From contig OZ020524.1 in assembly GCA_963971425.1 (NCBI GenBank), positions 8,063,845 through 8,127,844 on the forward strand: DNA of 64,000 nucleotides, written 5' to 3'. Positions 1 to 12,467 of the stretch are shown one piece after another (the first letter of the stretch is position 1; each line of letters opens with the position of its first letter). The translations under genes and the position numbers were made by a program. The stretch is from Bryoerythrophyllum caledonicum (lineage: Eukaryota > Streptophyta > Bryopsida > Pottiales > Pottiaceae). The notes under the pieces were generated by a model. The model worked only from the letters and a program-made list of their open reading frames with translations, had not been told where the DNA came from and did not search any database.

Positions 1-722
1 TTGGCTCATACATGGCCTAATACCCCGCAACCTCAACATTGGCCTTGAGGCTGGTATTCCAGTTGTTTTGCAACCGTTTTTACTAATCCTATGCTTGTAC
101 AAACCGCGCCGAGGTCCATTGGTTCTGGTTCAGAGGCTTCTAGATTAACTTGAAATCTTTCACCTGCATTACAATTGTAGCTAGTCAAAGGTCTGTTGTT
201 GGAAGAATCCCATTGCCATTGATGATGTTGCTGCTGCCCCTACTATCTCTCGTCTATCTGTGATGCCACGGCCATCCAGTCGTGAAGCCGTTGGGGTTGG
301 GCCTCAGTAGTAGCCGCCGAATCCAAAATATCGTCTTTAAGTCCACCACGAAAACGTGCCACGAGGCTGGACTCGTTCCAATCGACCTGGGATGCATATT
401 TGTTGAAGGTGGAAATATATGATGCCAGTGAACCAGTTTGTCGGAGCCTTCCAAGGCAATCTTTAGCGTTATCCCTCCAACCAAGATCTCCATAAACTCC
501 AATGATTTCCTCCCAAAAGGCCTCATAATTCGTCAATAATTCATGTGCAAGACCTTCATCTTGAGCTTGAAGAAGGGGCATCGCCCAATTCTGCGCAGCC
601 CCTGTCATATATGAAAGCACATACGCTACTTTGTGAAGGTCAGAACCATGAGTGTGCGACTTGCCACGAAATAGCTTACATATATATTTTTGTGTATGTT
701 TTTTCGAATAAGCACTAGACAA
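1..722 (-). pseudogene. Ty3-type retrotransposon gag fragment, decayed
   Basis: The minus-strand reading from 722 to 243 is an open gag-like stretch. It has the usual capsid features: a hydrophobic segment reading VAYVLSYMTGAAQNWAM, an FWEEI helix, and a late RFRGGLKDDILD segment. The same frame continues after two adjacent TAG stops near 245-240 into a Q/N-rich linker, then PMDLGAV, then the start of a CCHC zinc knuckle (C-x2-C-x4-H) near base 45. There a TGA stands where gag knuckles often carry Trp. The knuckle and any pol region run off the left edge. No LTR is visible to the right within 722-2000. Family level (Ty3-like) is inferred from gag style alone. Confidence 0.7.
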
Positions 723-2616
723 AAAGGCTTTTATTGCACTCTATAGCAACTGCTCAGCCATCCATGGATTATTCAACAATTGCAGTAGATGAGGGAGTTG
801 TTGAAAGCCCTATCGCTTGAAAGCCAATTCCTAATAGGGTCAACTCCCCTTGGCCACATTAGCCTCATTTAGTTCTTGAGTCTCCGCGTTTGAATCCAAA
901 GAATTGTACTCGTGCAAAGCGCATTTTATATGACGGTTTGAGGGATGCTACTTACGTATGATCGCTGACGATACGCTATATGATCAACGTCTAATTATTG
1001 CACCGTTGAGTCGTTCTTTGCCTATGCAATTTTGATCGATGTTGAGCAGCATTGCACTCATACAATTTACTAGACTCATTCAAGCTAATTTATATTTGGC
1101 TTGATGATAAATGTGCTTTGTGGATGTACCCTTTAGCATTTTAACTTCATTTGACCTAAAGTACAACAAGTGTCACATACAATCCAGACACTTTTTAGGT
1201 CAAATCGGTAAATGATGTTGTTTTATGTTTTTGAGACCAATCAATAACTACATCACTATATCACTCAACAACGCTACTATTCCTTCACATGTCACTATTC
1301 AATCACAACAAGACTACTATTCAATTACTATAATGCCACAATCTTCACATGTGATGCCATCTTCCTATCAAGACTGTTTTGAATGGTTTTTAAACATTTT
1401 TTGAGCTTTTCAACCATCCAACTTGCCTATGAACAGAGTACAATAGGGCCAACTCAAGTTGACATGGTCATTTGACAATTTCACATGCCATCTGACATTG
1501 CGCTTGATGCTAGGCCAATTTTAGGAAATGACAGTAGGTGGATGGAGATGAAATTGTACTGTAGTTACCAAGTCCTCTACTAAAACCACTACTAACTTTT
1601 GACCTCTACTAAGTTCTTACCACCTCCATCCACTGGCGCTAGATTTGGCTATAACTTATGGGAGGGATGAGTGTAGGCTTAAGAAGCCTCATTTCATTAT
1701 TGGACTTAAATTCAAAAAAATATCACCCATGCTAGCAAAACTTCAACATTGGCCTACAAGAGAGATGACCGCTTTCTTTAACATTGGCCTACAAGAGAGA
1801 TGACGAGCGACTCGGCCAATATCTAAATACTCAAAAGCTTGGACAGCCTCACAGAAGATGAATTTCTCTTTGGGATTGACCACTGCTCTCACAACCCCAC
1901 TAGCTGAACCCTAAACTCTACACCCTAAAACCTGAACCCCTTCAGTTCCACAACCAATGCATGTACACCAGATCCCTGCTAAAAATCGGCATTAGTATGC
2001 CTACCTCGTTCAAAGCCTGATGCCCCTTTAGTCACTTCACACGTGCACAGAATTGAGGTCAGTAATGAACTTAATGACAACTCTAAGCCTTCACGAAGAT
2101 GGCCAGAAGTGTCCAAATCAGTTTTGGTTTTGACCGAAATAAACCTGTCTAAGAAAATCCAGATTTCAGGCATTCAACAGACATGGAACATGCAGCTTGT
2201 GTGCAATAGAGAATCGATTCATGCAGAGAGACCACATCAGGATCTACCTGTCAAACTTTCGCGGCAGGGTGACTATGGCATGTCCAACCCTCGGAACCCT
2301 CGACTAGTTTGTATGTAGGACCAATCAATGCTTTGTTAGCTTACACATAATTTGCTGTTTCAGACCGCGGCCACTGTTTCAACGTGGTGGTGAAATCCAG
2401 GGCCTGAGAAGCTTCCGGCATTTAACCCTTTTAAGGACCGGCAGGAACCTTTTTAAGGACAAAGGGCGGCTAAGAAATTGGCTGAATTGTACACGACTTT
2501 AGTCCAATTCAGCCAGCCCATACCAAATTGGGAAAGGCAAATGTGGTCACACAAGGATAGCGGGTTGATTTGAATAGTTTTGTTGTCCAATTTGGGTTGG
2601 CTCGTCCTCAGAGGGT
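723..2616. other. Intergenic, no supportable gene
   Basis: I see no gene here. There is a direct repeat of 25 bases (AACATTGGCCTACAAGAGAG and the next five bases) at 1745-1769 and 1780-1804. Several CCCTAAA/ACCCTAA-type words occur around 1905-1940 and again at 2820-3060. These look like dispersed telomere-like words, not an array. Confidence 0.5.
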
Positions 2617-2775
2617 TCAGTCGTTATTGATGCCCACGTTGTGGAACTGCGCTAGAGCAACTTCCATGGATAGAGTGACCATCTCCTCGTCGGATGAATC
2701 TGTTGCGCCTGCGACGGAGTCGTAATCGCCCCCTAATCCGTTCATGTCCGAGATCAGGGACTCCAGAGTTGGTCC
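2617..2775 (-). other. Orphan candidate terminal exon
   Basis: A splice-acceptor-like TACAG at 2780-2776 is followed on the minus strand by an open stretch of about 52 codons, acidic and Ser/Asp-rich (it contains SVAGATDSSDEEMVTLSMEV), ending in TGA at 2619-2617. It lies about 500 bases downstream of the SAC stop on the same strand. It could be an alternative 3' exon of SAC, a remnant of another gene, or chance. No homology is recognised. Confidence 0.25.
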
Positions 2776-3270
2776 CTGTAGGAATACACGTGGCACATAT
2801 CACTTCCTGTTCTGCTCAAAACCATAAAACCACTCCTGAACTCTGAATCCTAAAACGTTAATTTGGAGAAAGGGAAAGGGGACAAATACATGCTCCCACT
2901 CTGCTCAAACCTGTAATCCCCAAACCCTAAAGTGAAAAGGGAAAGGAGACAAACACATGCTACCATTTTGCTCTAACCTGTAAACTTAAACCCTAAAATT
3001 AAAAGGGAAAAGAGTTGAAACATGGTCTCATTCTCCTCAAAACCCTTAACCCTTAAACTCCTAAGACGCGAATACAAGAACAAGAACTCCGGTCACCAGT
3101 GGAGACCACCGTGAATAGAGTGTTTGTTCGTTCCACCACTAAATCGATGCCCACCAGACAAAGGATTAGTAGTATGGAACTACTTCCCCTTCTCGAGGAT
3201 AGACACTAATTAAATATATTCATCTATGATAAATATATGAATATATAGTATACAAAGAATGGGAGAGGAA

Positions 3271-6200
3271 TCAAACTTCGCAGCATCGTTGGTAGTGTTG
3301 ATTGGCTTCGCTGTGCTCAACTGTGCCTGGCAGAAGCCCAGTTCCATACCATGTGTCGTAGTCGGAGGAAGCTTGTAATAGGTAACTGTACAGCAAGGAC
3401 ACATCAGAAGCTTTTAGATCTAGCCATATTCACAGAGGACAGACACGAGGTGATGCAGATTTTTTGTGTATTCCTCGCATCGAAGATAACCAAAGTCACC
3501 ATTTTCTAAAAATATAACCATACTTTTACCCACTACATGTATAGATTCCTTTAACATGAATAGTATCAGAATCCTTCATTCCTGGTATAAAAACTCAGTA
3601 CACACTACGACAATGTAGCAATCTACCATTTGCAAGAGAATGGAGTAGTTTTCTACCTGTTGTATAGCTCCTCCTCCGCTAAAGGGTTGTGTAAGGACAA
3701 CCAATCTAACTCTTGTTCCAATTCACTATTGGAATTAGCTGGAGTTGAGCTTGGGATCACTGAAGAAGGATGTGAATCTTGGTCCTTGGATCCATAAAGC
3801 CAATTTGGACTTTTTAACAAAACCTCCCTAACATTACACGCACATGAGAAGCACACTCGTAATTGCTCATTTCCTCAACATGGTATTCTCTCCTAATCCT
3901 CTCCTATGCAAGGAAAAATACATCAAAATACAATCCAACCTTGCTAATACAATGTTCAAACTTCATACATGACAGCCTTGTAAAACTCCCTCCTTATTGG
4001 GGAATTCAAAATGTCAAATTCAATGTTGTTGCGTAATAGAGAGAATGTGGATGAATATCATCTAATATGAGAAAACAAACCACCAACAATGCTCAATGTG
4101 GCCAATCTTTGACAGACAATATTGAACTATAAATTCTCTTTTAGGTTTTCCTAATCTTTAGAACTTATTTATATTACTAAATATTCATATATACTAGTCC
4201 AAAATATTCAATATCTTATATCACATTCAATGTATTTTGATATTTATACTAGATGATCCCACAAATTTCCCAAAATGCACTACAGTAAAAGCTCTAGTGC
4301 TGTATATAATGGAAAGCACAATATTTAAATTCTACGACAATTTTCTTAATTTTCATGCCTATCATGCTACAAAGGGACAAAGTACCCTAAGCACAAAGTT
4401 GAATTTGACGAAACAATAATAATGTAAATTAAAAATAGTTACACTTCTTTAAACTTTATTATAAATGCCAAAAATAGTTATATAAAAAATTATAATTGTT
4501 AAAAACAGAGTGGAACCTTTAGTTCTAAGTTGTTGAGCCTCCTTTCAACAATGTGCCATATGCCTACATTTTGAAATAAAAAAATTTCAAAACCTTGTTA
4601 ATGAATGAAAAGAAATTACAATTTTTCAACGACTGAGGTTCATGACCTATAATAATGCCATTAATTGCTCTAATCAACTTTAAACAATTTTTTCTAAACT
4701 TGGTTATTTTTTTGAACTACTTTTTTGGGAAGATTAATATAGATTCTCATATTCTATTATTTAAAAATCGTAGTTTGCAATCGGAATTTAATTTTGTGGG
4801 ATAAACTTGGTTAACAATCTATCCTTTATTATTCTTTCTAAGCTTGGTTATTTCTGAAACATGAAAATTGCAAATTGGAATTAGAATTACGATTGTGTGT
4901 AGGTCACTTACACAGCATCAGGAGTGGATCGAGGTGGTCCAAATTGCTTCATGTTTTGTTGCTGCTGCTCTCCACGGGGTTGCATGCTTTGTTGAGAAGC
5001 AAAATTGACCTGCAAATTATTGTGCAAATGTTACATTCATAAACATGAAGCATAAATATGTCTCTTCTCTAAAAACAGTCTCTTCTCTAAAAACTTGGGA
5101 GGTACTGGACCAAAAGAGAAGGTATTTTCACCTGAAGAAGCTTATCAAAGGACGTCAGTTTCCTGCAGTGATAATCATCATGTGGATGCCGACATGCAAC
5201 AGGCATTGCTCCATTCAATCTATGGTATGCTTCTACAGCCCTTGTTATCACCGGAGGAGCACTTTACACCACATGAGAAACAAAATGAATTAAAAACCTT
5301 AAAAAAAAGAAGCTAATGAGTGGTAATCCGACTTGATGGTTAAATTGAGTTCATTTTAACAGATTCCTATGAATGATAACGGACCAAGTCTTGGTACAAA
5401 TGATTTGCCGCAATTTTTAATTAAGATTGAATGCATTAATACCACTCATATGATAGTAATATCTATAAACATACTTCGTAAATTATTTTACCTTGTGAGA
5501 AAAACATACAACCAATTGATGCATCTTTCAACAAATAGAATAATAAATATATTGTACGAAGAAGGTAGGCTTCAATGTCAAGATAATTTACTTTCAATAT
5601 TCAAATAATTCAACACCCTATAAAATATTTACAAAATTTTGGAGTACTCATATTTTGGGGATTATGAAGTCAATTTATATATTATTTCTCAACTCACGAA
5701 TTTTTGGGAAACTGTAAAACAAATTTTTCAGATTTTGGACACACTCCAAAATTTGCTTAACTCCTAATGGACCAAGTGTCCGTTTAGGGGACAATTTTTT
5801 TCTCTTTGACTACAATTATCGTTGACTCCACACGGTCTAAATTCACAAAAATTTTACAACATCATCTCATGTAACTTTAGAAGATGATCCTACAGTTACA
5901 TTCTCAAAAGTTCATCTTGGCAGTTTTTAAACAACGAAGTAAAGATTCCTCTAAATGCCTTGGTCCTTTAGTGGTTAATAATGTACAAAGCTCCCTTCCT
6001 CAAAACAGTCCGAAAAGCATAGCTTTTTCCTCACTTGTCATCCTTGGAGAACTCGTCCTCGTATCCAGCCACATGCAAATAATAGTCAGAATCCAGCTCC
6101 CACAGGGCTGGTTTCCCCTCTTGCGGTCGGAAGTGGCCCAGGAACCTGCACTCAAAAGAGAACCCCAAGAGAAACAACAACAATTCTTATCCACTCACGT

Positions 6201-9200
6201 CTTGATGTTGTAGAGAACAACATACATGAAAATCAAGTCATTAAAGAGACTCACAAGTTCATGGCATCCTGCTTGTCGCCATCAGTGTAGGCGTTGCTGT
6301 AGTAGCGCTTGATGGAGTTCAGTATCTCTGTTGACTGAGTTGCGACTTTCCAAATACCCTGCCTCTCTGGAAACACCTGGTCAATCAGTCAATTGACAAT
6401 ATTTCAGTAACAAACATTCTCCACATTAAAAATATTCTCAATCACTGCCGTAGTGTCAAATTGAGACAGGGGGAAAAAATAGAATATAAAATTATTTTCG
6501 GTAATGGTTTGCTACTTAGTATTTTGCTGCCATATCTAGCGATTCTTTTGCTGAGAAACTAAAAGCAGTAACTTCATCTTCTAGTTTGTAACAGCAGGGT
6601 CGTCTGCATCAATTCTAAGAATGGATAGTAAGAAACTGGGAAACTCTTTGGGCTAAAAAAACGACATTATTGTTGGTAACTTTTAAGCCAATTGAGGTCA
6701 TTGCTACGAAACAAATTCAGATCATTCATTTCTTGAGGAGCACCTCTTATCTTATTTAAATAAATAGATAAGTGTGGGTTAAGCGTGTTCTCACAGTGTT
6801 GTGAGCCGGGGAACCACCGTACTGAAGGGCAAGCACATCTCCCATGTTGTGATACATGACCATCAAGGTTTCTGCCACCTTGCCGTGCATGTCCACTTCC
6901 GGAGTGTCAGACAGCCCCACTGCGTGCAGCTGCCTCCCCACAGCAGCAAGGCCAAAAGCAAACTGCGCGACGTTGGTGCGATCCAGACAGTCGATGCAGT
7001 TCGTTCTCAGCACCCCACTTTGGAATCTCTGCTCTCTTTTCCTATCACGCGTCGGTGACGGTGGCCTGGCTGAAGGTAGACTCTCCCTGCATAGCCAACA
7101 AAGAAGAACAAGTCACATACACAATAGAACTATTCTTGTTGAAACGTTGGGTGAGTTTACAGATAACTGTGAGGTTGCAGCCAAACAGATATGAAACCGA
7201 ACAACGTATTTGCAGCACGCTGATGTTGAGCTGACTTTGATAATGAAGGTGCTCCACTGTAATACATGTCGGTCAGATCCAGCGTGTCATTGGCTACTTT
7301 GGCCAAGACTACAATCACGTTCGCTGCCTTGCTGCAACATTGGACAAGCACTAGAATGAGATTTCTTGGAATAAGATTACTATATAAGCACAAAAATATA
7401 AAAGTAGAACAATAATCATTCATTCTTTCATTCAAATAGATTGAAGTTTTATTATTAAATTTGTTCATTACCTTTTTGCGAATTTGTGAAAATCCCAATG
7501 AATAAAGTTCAGTCGTTTCTCAAGGGGCAAAGCTGAATTAAGGTATCCCACTGCGACGGCAAATTCACGTCGCAATATCATTTCTCGAGGTCTTTTTTCC
7601 ACAGTCTACAATACATTTCAAAAAGCTTTTCAATCTCAAGCATAAGAAATTTATTATTAAACAAATGAAACTGAATAAATAAACAAACGAACAGCAAACT
7701 ACTGTTGTACTGACAATTGTTGGATCGAGATTTTACCCTGATAAGATTCAAAATTGTGATCGGATTCCCGTATCTCTTCTCCAAATCCTCAAAATGGAGT
7801 CTAGTTGCTTGATACATTGGATCGAACCTCTGCACTGCATAGAAAATAATAGTATAAATACATGGGCATGTTTGAACACACCAAAAAAAAAAAAAAAAGT
7901 AGCCATAGCTTACAGTGTATGTCAGGCTTGGCATTAAGGCGCGAGACCTCTTGAGACCAAAAAAGAGGAATTGACCCTCGCATTTGCACAACAGAGCTTA
8001 TTCGCTCAAATCCAGGTCCAGATCCTGTCTCATCCACAATAATCTGTTCGGTCTCAACATCATTCGCAACTCGTCCCTTGTCATTGACCCCACGTTTCAA
8101 GTACCTGCCAACCGCAAGCACTCTGGAATTAACAACAGAGTTACAAAAATGTGATAGCTCAAAGGGTCTATCTGTTTGTAAGTGTCGGACCTTGTGCCCG
8201 CGAAGTGTCTGGATCTCCTTGAAATCAGGAAGATGCTGTAGATGCGTCCAAAGGTGCTGAAATTGGACTGCACACATCACAAAAGGAGTTCACTACAAGA
8301 GTACAACTCCGCTGAAATCAACAAGGCAAACGCTAGAGATCAATCAGAGCTAGTTTACCTGCTCAAAGAAGCCATGCAGTAGAGCCACTGTCCACCGCGA
8401 ATTGTTAACCTCCTGGCGAATTCCACGTGATAGAAATGCATTCCACACAAACATGTGTTCGTAAGGCATACTCGTATCATCTCGCAAGATCTCGTTCCGC
8501 TGCACGCTCTGCATGATGCGGTACGTGTAGCTGAAGAAGAAGTCCTTGCTGAGATCAACCCCTTGAAGCAGCTTCTTGTATCTGGTTCACAACCAACGCA
8601 GCAATCAGTGCCGTGAACCCAAATATATATGCATCATAAATAGAAACAAGCTGTGGAAAGATGTGAACCTTAGTTCCACTCTTGAAAGTGCAACATCTGT
8701 CTGTACTGAATGATGCGGGACGCTGATCAGCCGACTTTCGACGACAGTGTAGATGGCATGTCCACAGAGAGTCCCCACTTGCCGCCGCTTCGTCACCAAA
8801 AGCATGTAATAGCATTCCAGAAACTTTATGAAACCTAAACAAAACACGTAGAAAACAATGAACATTCTGGTATCCAACAGCACAACCCATCTCATCCTGA
8901 GCAATGCATACGGTGCGATTATGCGATTCAACATCACAATCGCTACCACCTCCATTAACCCTAAGTACCAAGCCAGAAATAGATATAAAATTGTATAGAC
9001 ACTCCATGAATACCATGGAGTACTTAAGACAAACTTTCTTCATGTCATTGGTATGCAAATCGGTAGTTCCAAAAAATTCATATTTAGGTTTAATGAGCTT
9101 TTTCATCGATATAAAATCTGGTTGTTTCTAAAGATTCAGTTTTAAATTTAATGAACTTTTTCATTGAGATACAATTTGGTTGTTTCTAGAGATTCAGTTT

Positions 9201-9774
9201 TAGGTTGATGAGCTTTTTCATTGAGATACAACTTGATCATTTTCTAGATTTGAACAAGCTATGGCGACTAACACTTTGTCTTCATAGGCACCTAAAAAAG
9301 GCTCCAGACATAAACATGTTACACGTACAAGGATATGAACAAAAGGAAGCAGCATAATTCGAAGCCTACCAACAATGCCATAAGCTTTGGTGACCAAGAG
9401 CAATCCTCCGCACGCCTTGTTGCCCTCTGCAATAGTCCTAAGCAACAGCAAACACTCCCTCTGGGTGTACACCACAGAATCCTCGCATATGCTCAGCTCC
9501 GAGGGCTCCGACCTGTCAATTTTTAGCACTCGCCAGTGCTGCTTGCTTTTGTCCCTCCCAACCAAGTAATACCTCTGCCGACACAAAAATAACCAAAAAC
9601 AGGTTATGAAAATTTCTGGATGCTGATAAGAACTAACTAAGAAGAAAAGTATAAAATACTACCATCTCAAGCACTAATTTTGCAATATGGAAAGCGGCAT
9701 ATTACCGCTCTTGTTTCATAAACGTAGAATTTCTCCAGAATATACATATCCGGATCGGCGGCGTTTTCTTCCAT
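3271..9774 (-). CDS. SAC-domain phosphoinositide phosphatase, plant SAC1-5 type (16 exons)
   Basis: Exons, 5' to 3': 9774-9706, 9574-9370, 8834-8669, 8581-8359, 8267-8191, 8104-7914, 7834-7737, 7605-7472, 7331-7161, 7086-6795, 6376-6255, 6145-6035, 5162-5132, 5009-4912, 3827-3657, 3385-3271. All phases agree, giving 2274 coding bases and 757 residues. The catalytic motif [12 protein letters not shown] (C-x5-R, Cys475 and Arg481) is intact. Other SAC blocks are present: [61 protein letters not shown] and [12 protein letters not shown]. The tail contains [19 protein letters not shown], like the LDWLSSSGNSCEEELFERS-type tail of Arabidopsis SAC1-5. That family removes phosphate from phosphoinositides such as PI(3,5)P2 at vacuole or endomembranes. 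No transmembrane segment is seen. The donor of exon 5 (GTCCGA) is weak, and exon 9 could end at 7206. Exon 12 reads into TGA at 6031 if unspliced, but GTGAGG there is a good donor and the phase fits the later exons. Confidence 0.88.
5132..5162 (-). other. 31-base microexon of the SAC gene
   Basis: Between CACTGCAG and GTGAAA on the minus strand lie 31 bases encoding [10 protein letters not shown] after completing the split Lys codon of exon 12. It supplies exactly the phase change needed between exon 12 (ends in phase 2) and exon 14 (opens in phase 0, the only open phase of that exon). This phase argument is the main support; a transcript would settle it. Confidence 0.6.
5761..5974. mobile_element. 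Short TTAA-flanked inverted-repeat element in SAC intron 12
   Basis: TTAA occurs on both sides (5757-5760 and 5975-5978). The ends read CTCCTAATGGACCAAG and, inverted, CCACTAAAGGACCAAGG. These match the ends of the larger TTAA-flanked elements in this window (CCCCTAAAGGACC). The element is 214 bases, has no coding capacity, and would be a small internally deleted member of that group. Confidence 0.55.
9084..9247. repeat. About 60-base minisatellite in SAC intron 2
   Basis: Three successive units share TTTAATGARCTTTTTCATYGA, then a GGTTGTTTCTARAGATTCAG segment. Units start near 9084, 9146 and 9204, and the third is truncated. It lies wholly within an intron. Confidence 0.6.
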
Positions 9775-12467
9775 CGCACGGCAACGGAAAGAGAGCAACG
9801 ACATCGCCCACCTCGGCTTCCAACAATCTTCTCACCCGCCTTTCCTCTTCTTCCCCATCTCACCTAAAAACGCAAAAAAGCAAAATACACCTAAATTCAA
9901 ACAAAAGTTGTGATTCCTTCAATTGCAGATTTCAAAGTGAAGTTTGGATTCTAAAGAAACTAGTTGAAGACTAAGTTTACTCGGGGTCTCGTCTCGTTAA
10001 ATTTGTACGACGGTCGTCGTTGCGGGAGGTACACCGCGTGCCGGGATAGCTTCTATAAAAAGAGAAACACTCTCCTGATACCCCGATTCATACCCGGTCC
10101 CTCCATTGTCGTCGTCGTTCTCGTCTCTGTCCTCGCCGCCCCTCGTCACTAAAGGCGGGTTGAAACGGGGCAGCGCCTTTCTGCCCGGCAACCTCCCCTG
10201 CCCGCCCTCCTCACCCCGTTCCAGTAGCTCCCGCCCCCACTCTCCGACCCAAACCTGGGCCTCCCGATACCCACCCATTGTTGATATACACTCTCATATC
10301 CCTCCCATAAGTTATACCTCTCATAAGTTATAATTCCACTAACACATAACCTCAGCAAACTTCAATCTCAACTAACTTATAACCTCAACAAATGTAAAAA
10401 CCTCCGCTAAGTTATACTATTTCAGTGAACTTGTGTGCTTCCTCTGAACTCATCGTCTCCCTCGTGATTGTTTCTTCCATCTTTGCGTTGCGTTCCATCC
10501 CTATGATTGTGGGTTTGTGGTTTTTGTTTTCAATATCTTGTTGATTAGATTGTAGAGGCCGGTTGGAGTTGTTGTTTGGGTGGTTGGAATTAAATGCATG
10601 CACCATGTTCAAATTTATTACTTTTGCATGTCAAATCTCATCCTACGTGATCAAAAATTTGGAACTCATATCTAACATCGAGTTGTTTCCATTTTGATTC
10701 AAGATGCCCTATATCAAATCTCATATCTCGCTAAAATACACACAGATTCACCTTCTACTCTGGAGAATGTATGGTGTTTAACGTGATGAGAAGGTAGAGA
10801 AGGGAACTTGATAGTCCTTGGGGTCACTTTCCTCAAAATGTCTTCCAAAGTTGCGCCTAGTGGAGAAGGTCAAAACATCACAAATTAGGGTAAAAAAAAC
10901 ACACATATGGGGTTGTGCGCTTGTTACAGAAGGTCAAAACTTCAAACTCTTGGTCCTTGAGGGGCAAACTTCCTCGAACTCACTGGAGTTTTGTGCCAAA
11001 GGTGGCTGGAGTTCTAGAGCAGAGTTCACATTTCCAACTCCCAAGTCATGTGTTGTTTTGCTCTTGCCCAAAACCCGCAGGAGTTCCCTCCGTCAACGAC
11101 CAGAGTGTCGGGCTGGTATTCTTCCGCCGCTTATCCGTGAGCAGTCGGGGGAGTTGGTGGGATTGGGGATAGGAGCTTTAATTGAGGGAAGCCTGGCCGC
11201 GGGGCACGGGCTCTAACAACTCCCTTAGAGCATCTCCACCAAGGCATAGGGCCCTGGCAATATTTGGTGTGTTTTTTTTTATTGCCAGGGCCCTATGCCT
11301 TGGTGATGTTTCTGGAAAAACCAAGATTTCTGCTGATTTTTCTCTGTGAATCGGATTTGATGGAAATTCAATCTCTAATATTAATATCTAACCTTACAAA
11401 ATTGAACTTAACCCATGACCTCAATTTTGGAGAAATTTTGCACAACATCCAACGGTTGATGGAATAGATTATAGTGTTCAAAGTTACCGTATATTGGTAG
11501 TGAAAATTGTGGATTTTGGAGGGTGTACTACTTTAACCATCAATAATTTCTTGCGAAAATTCTTTTACTTTTAATTAGAGTGGTTCACATGTGCACTAGG
11601 TTGATAGCTTTGCAATGACATATCATATGTGAAGAAAATATTTATACACAATTATTGGTGATTTTTTTGCTTTTTTCTACTTGATTGTATAGAAAAATGA
11701 TCCAATCTTATACAAATCAAAACGGAAGTTTTGTATGTGAGGAGAGAGATCAAAAATCACAAAACAATGAAGAATGTCTTAAAGACAAAGTTCAATCAAA
11801 ATTTAAGACCAAAATCAATATTCACGTGTGAAATACAACATAGTATGTGGCATGGTATTCACTCTATTCACTGTATTTTAGGGTATTTGGTGTATTTTGT
11901 GTTGTACTCCTAGCTTTTCCAAGAGTTTTACAAATCCAAATCATGATCTGATTGTTGGAAAGTGTTCATGTAATGTGTGCACAAATCTGGACCTTGTATC
12001 TCGAAGTCGAAGCCTAATTCCTCATGGATTTTATGCAAATTGAGTTTTAGCACCTCCGGAGTCCGGAGTCCCATTTCAGGCTTCCTGGCGCTAGGGGGTT
12101 AAGAAATCATTCTTTCTGGTGCAATCCATACCGAAAACATCCCTGGATCACAGACATTATCATGCTGTGCTGGATTCATTTTTTAAATCAGCATCCACAC
12201 AAAGAAGCTTGCTGCGTGCTATCGTCCAAAAAGCCGAAACTATTTCAACAGGGTATCATGAAGAAACTTCAAGAGCAGAAGCATCGAATAGAAACTGAAT
12301 CATATAGCCAGGCTTAGTAGGCAGGCCAATGCTTGCTAGCAGCTTTGTATCCATCAGTACTCGGTCGGTCCTTCGGAGAGGTCAGCCGTTGGCACTTCCG
12401 GAATTATGGTAAGTTACCGCAGGCGGGGGGGACTGGTACATTTTATGTCGGGCAAGAAACCGGCAAA
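9775..12467. other. Intergenic region between SAC and RINGv genes
   Basis: This holds the SAC upstream region (minus strand, reading leftward) and the RINGv 3' flank. There is a GC-rich stretch at about 10120-10270 and a perfect 26-base hairpin at 11237-11305 (listed separately). I see no supportable coding region; short open frames here lack coding character. No TATA box or promoter element could be assigned with confidence. Confidence 0.5.
11237..11305. repeat. Perfect 26-base hairpin (17-base loop)
   Basis: The arm at 11237-11262 begins CACCAAGGCATAGGGCCC and is an exact reverse complement of 11280-11305, separated by a T-rich 17-base spacer. The upstream flank TTAGAGCATCTCCACC resembles termini seen in many plant non-autonomous DNA elements. 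It could be the foldback end of such an element or a hairpin precursor. No target duplication was found. Confidence 0.7.

Noticed and set aside
1905-3060. Interstitial telomere array
   Set aside because: CCCTAAA words are scattered and imperfect, not tandem.
5095-5316. 73-codon plus-strand open frame with protein-like reading
   Set aside because: It is antisense to the SAC microexon region, is AT-rich at its end and matches nothing known. I kept the minus-strand exon, supported by phase.
6031-6145. SAC gene ending at TGA 6033-6031
   Set aside because: A good GTGAGG donor precedes the stop, the phases of four later exons fit, and these encode the plant-type tail. The short form is kept only as a possible isoform.
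10818-11216. 132-codon plus-strand open frame
   Set aside because: No domain, overlaps another open frame of similar length, and composition is not protein-like.
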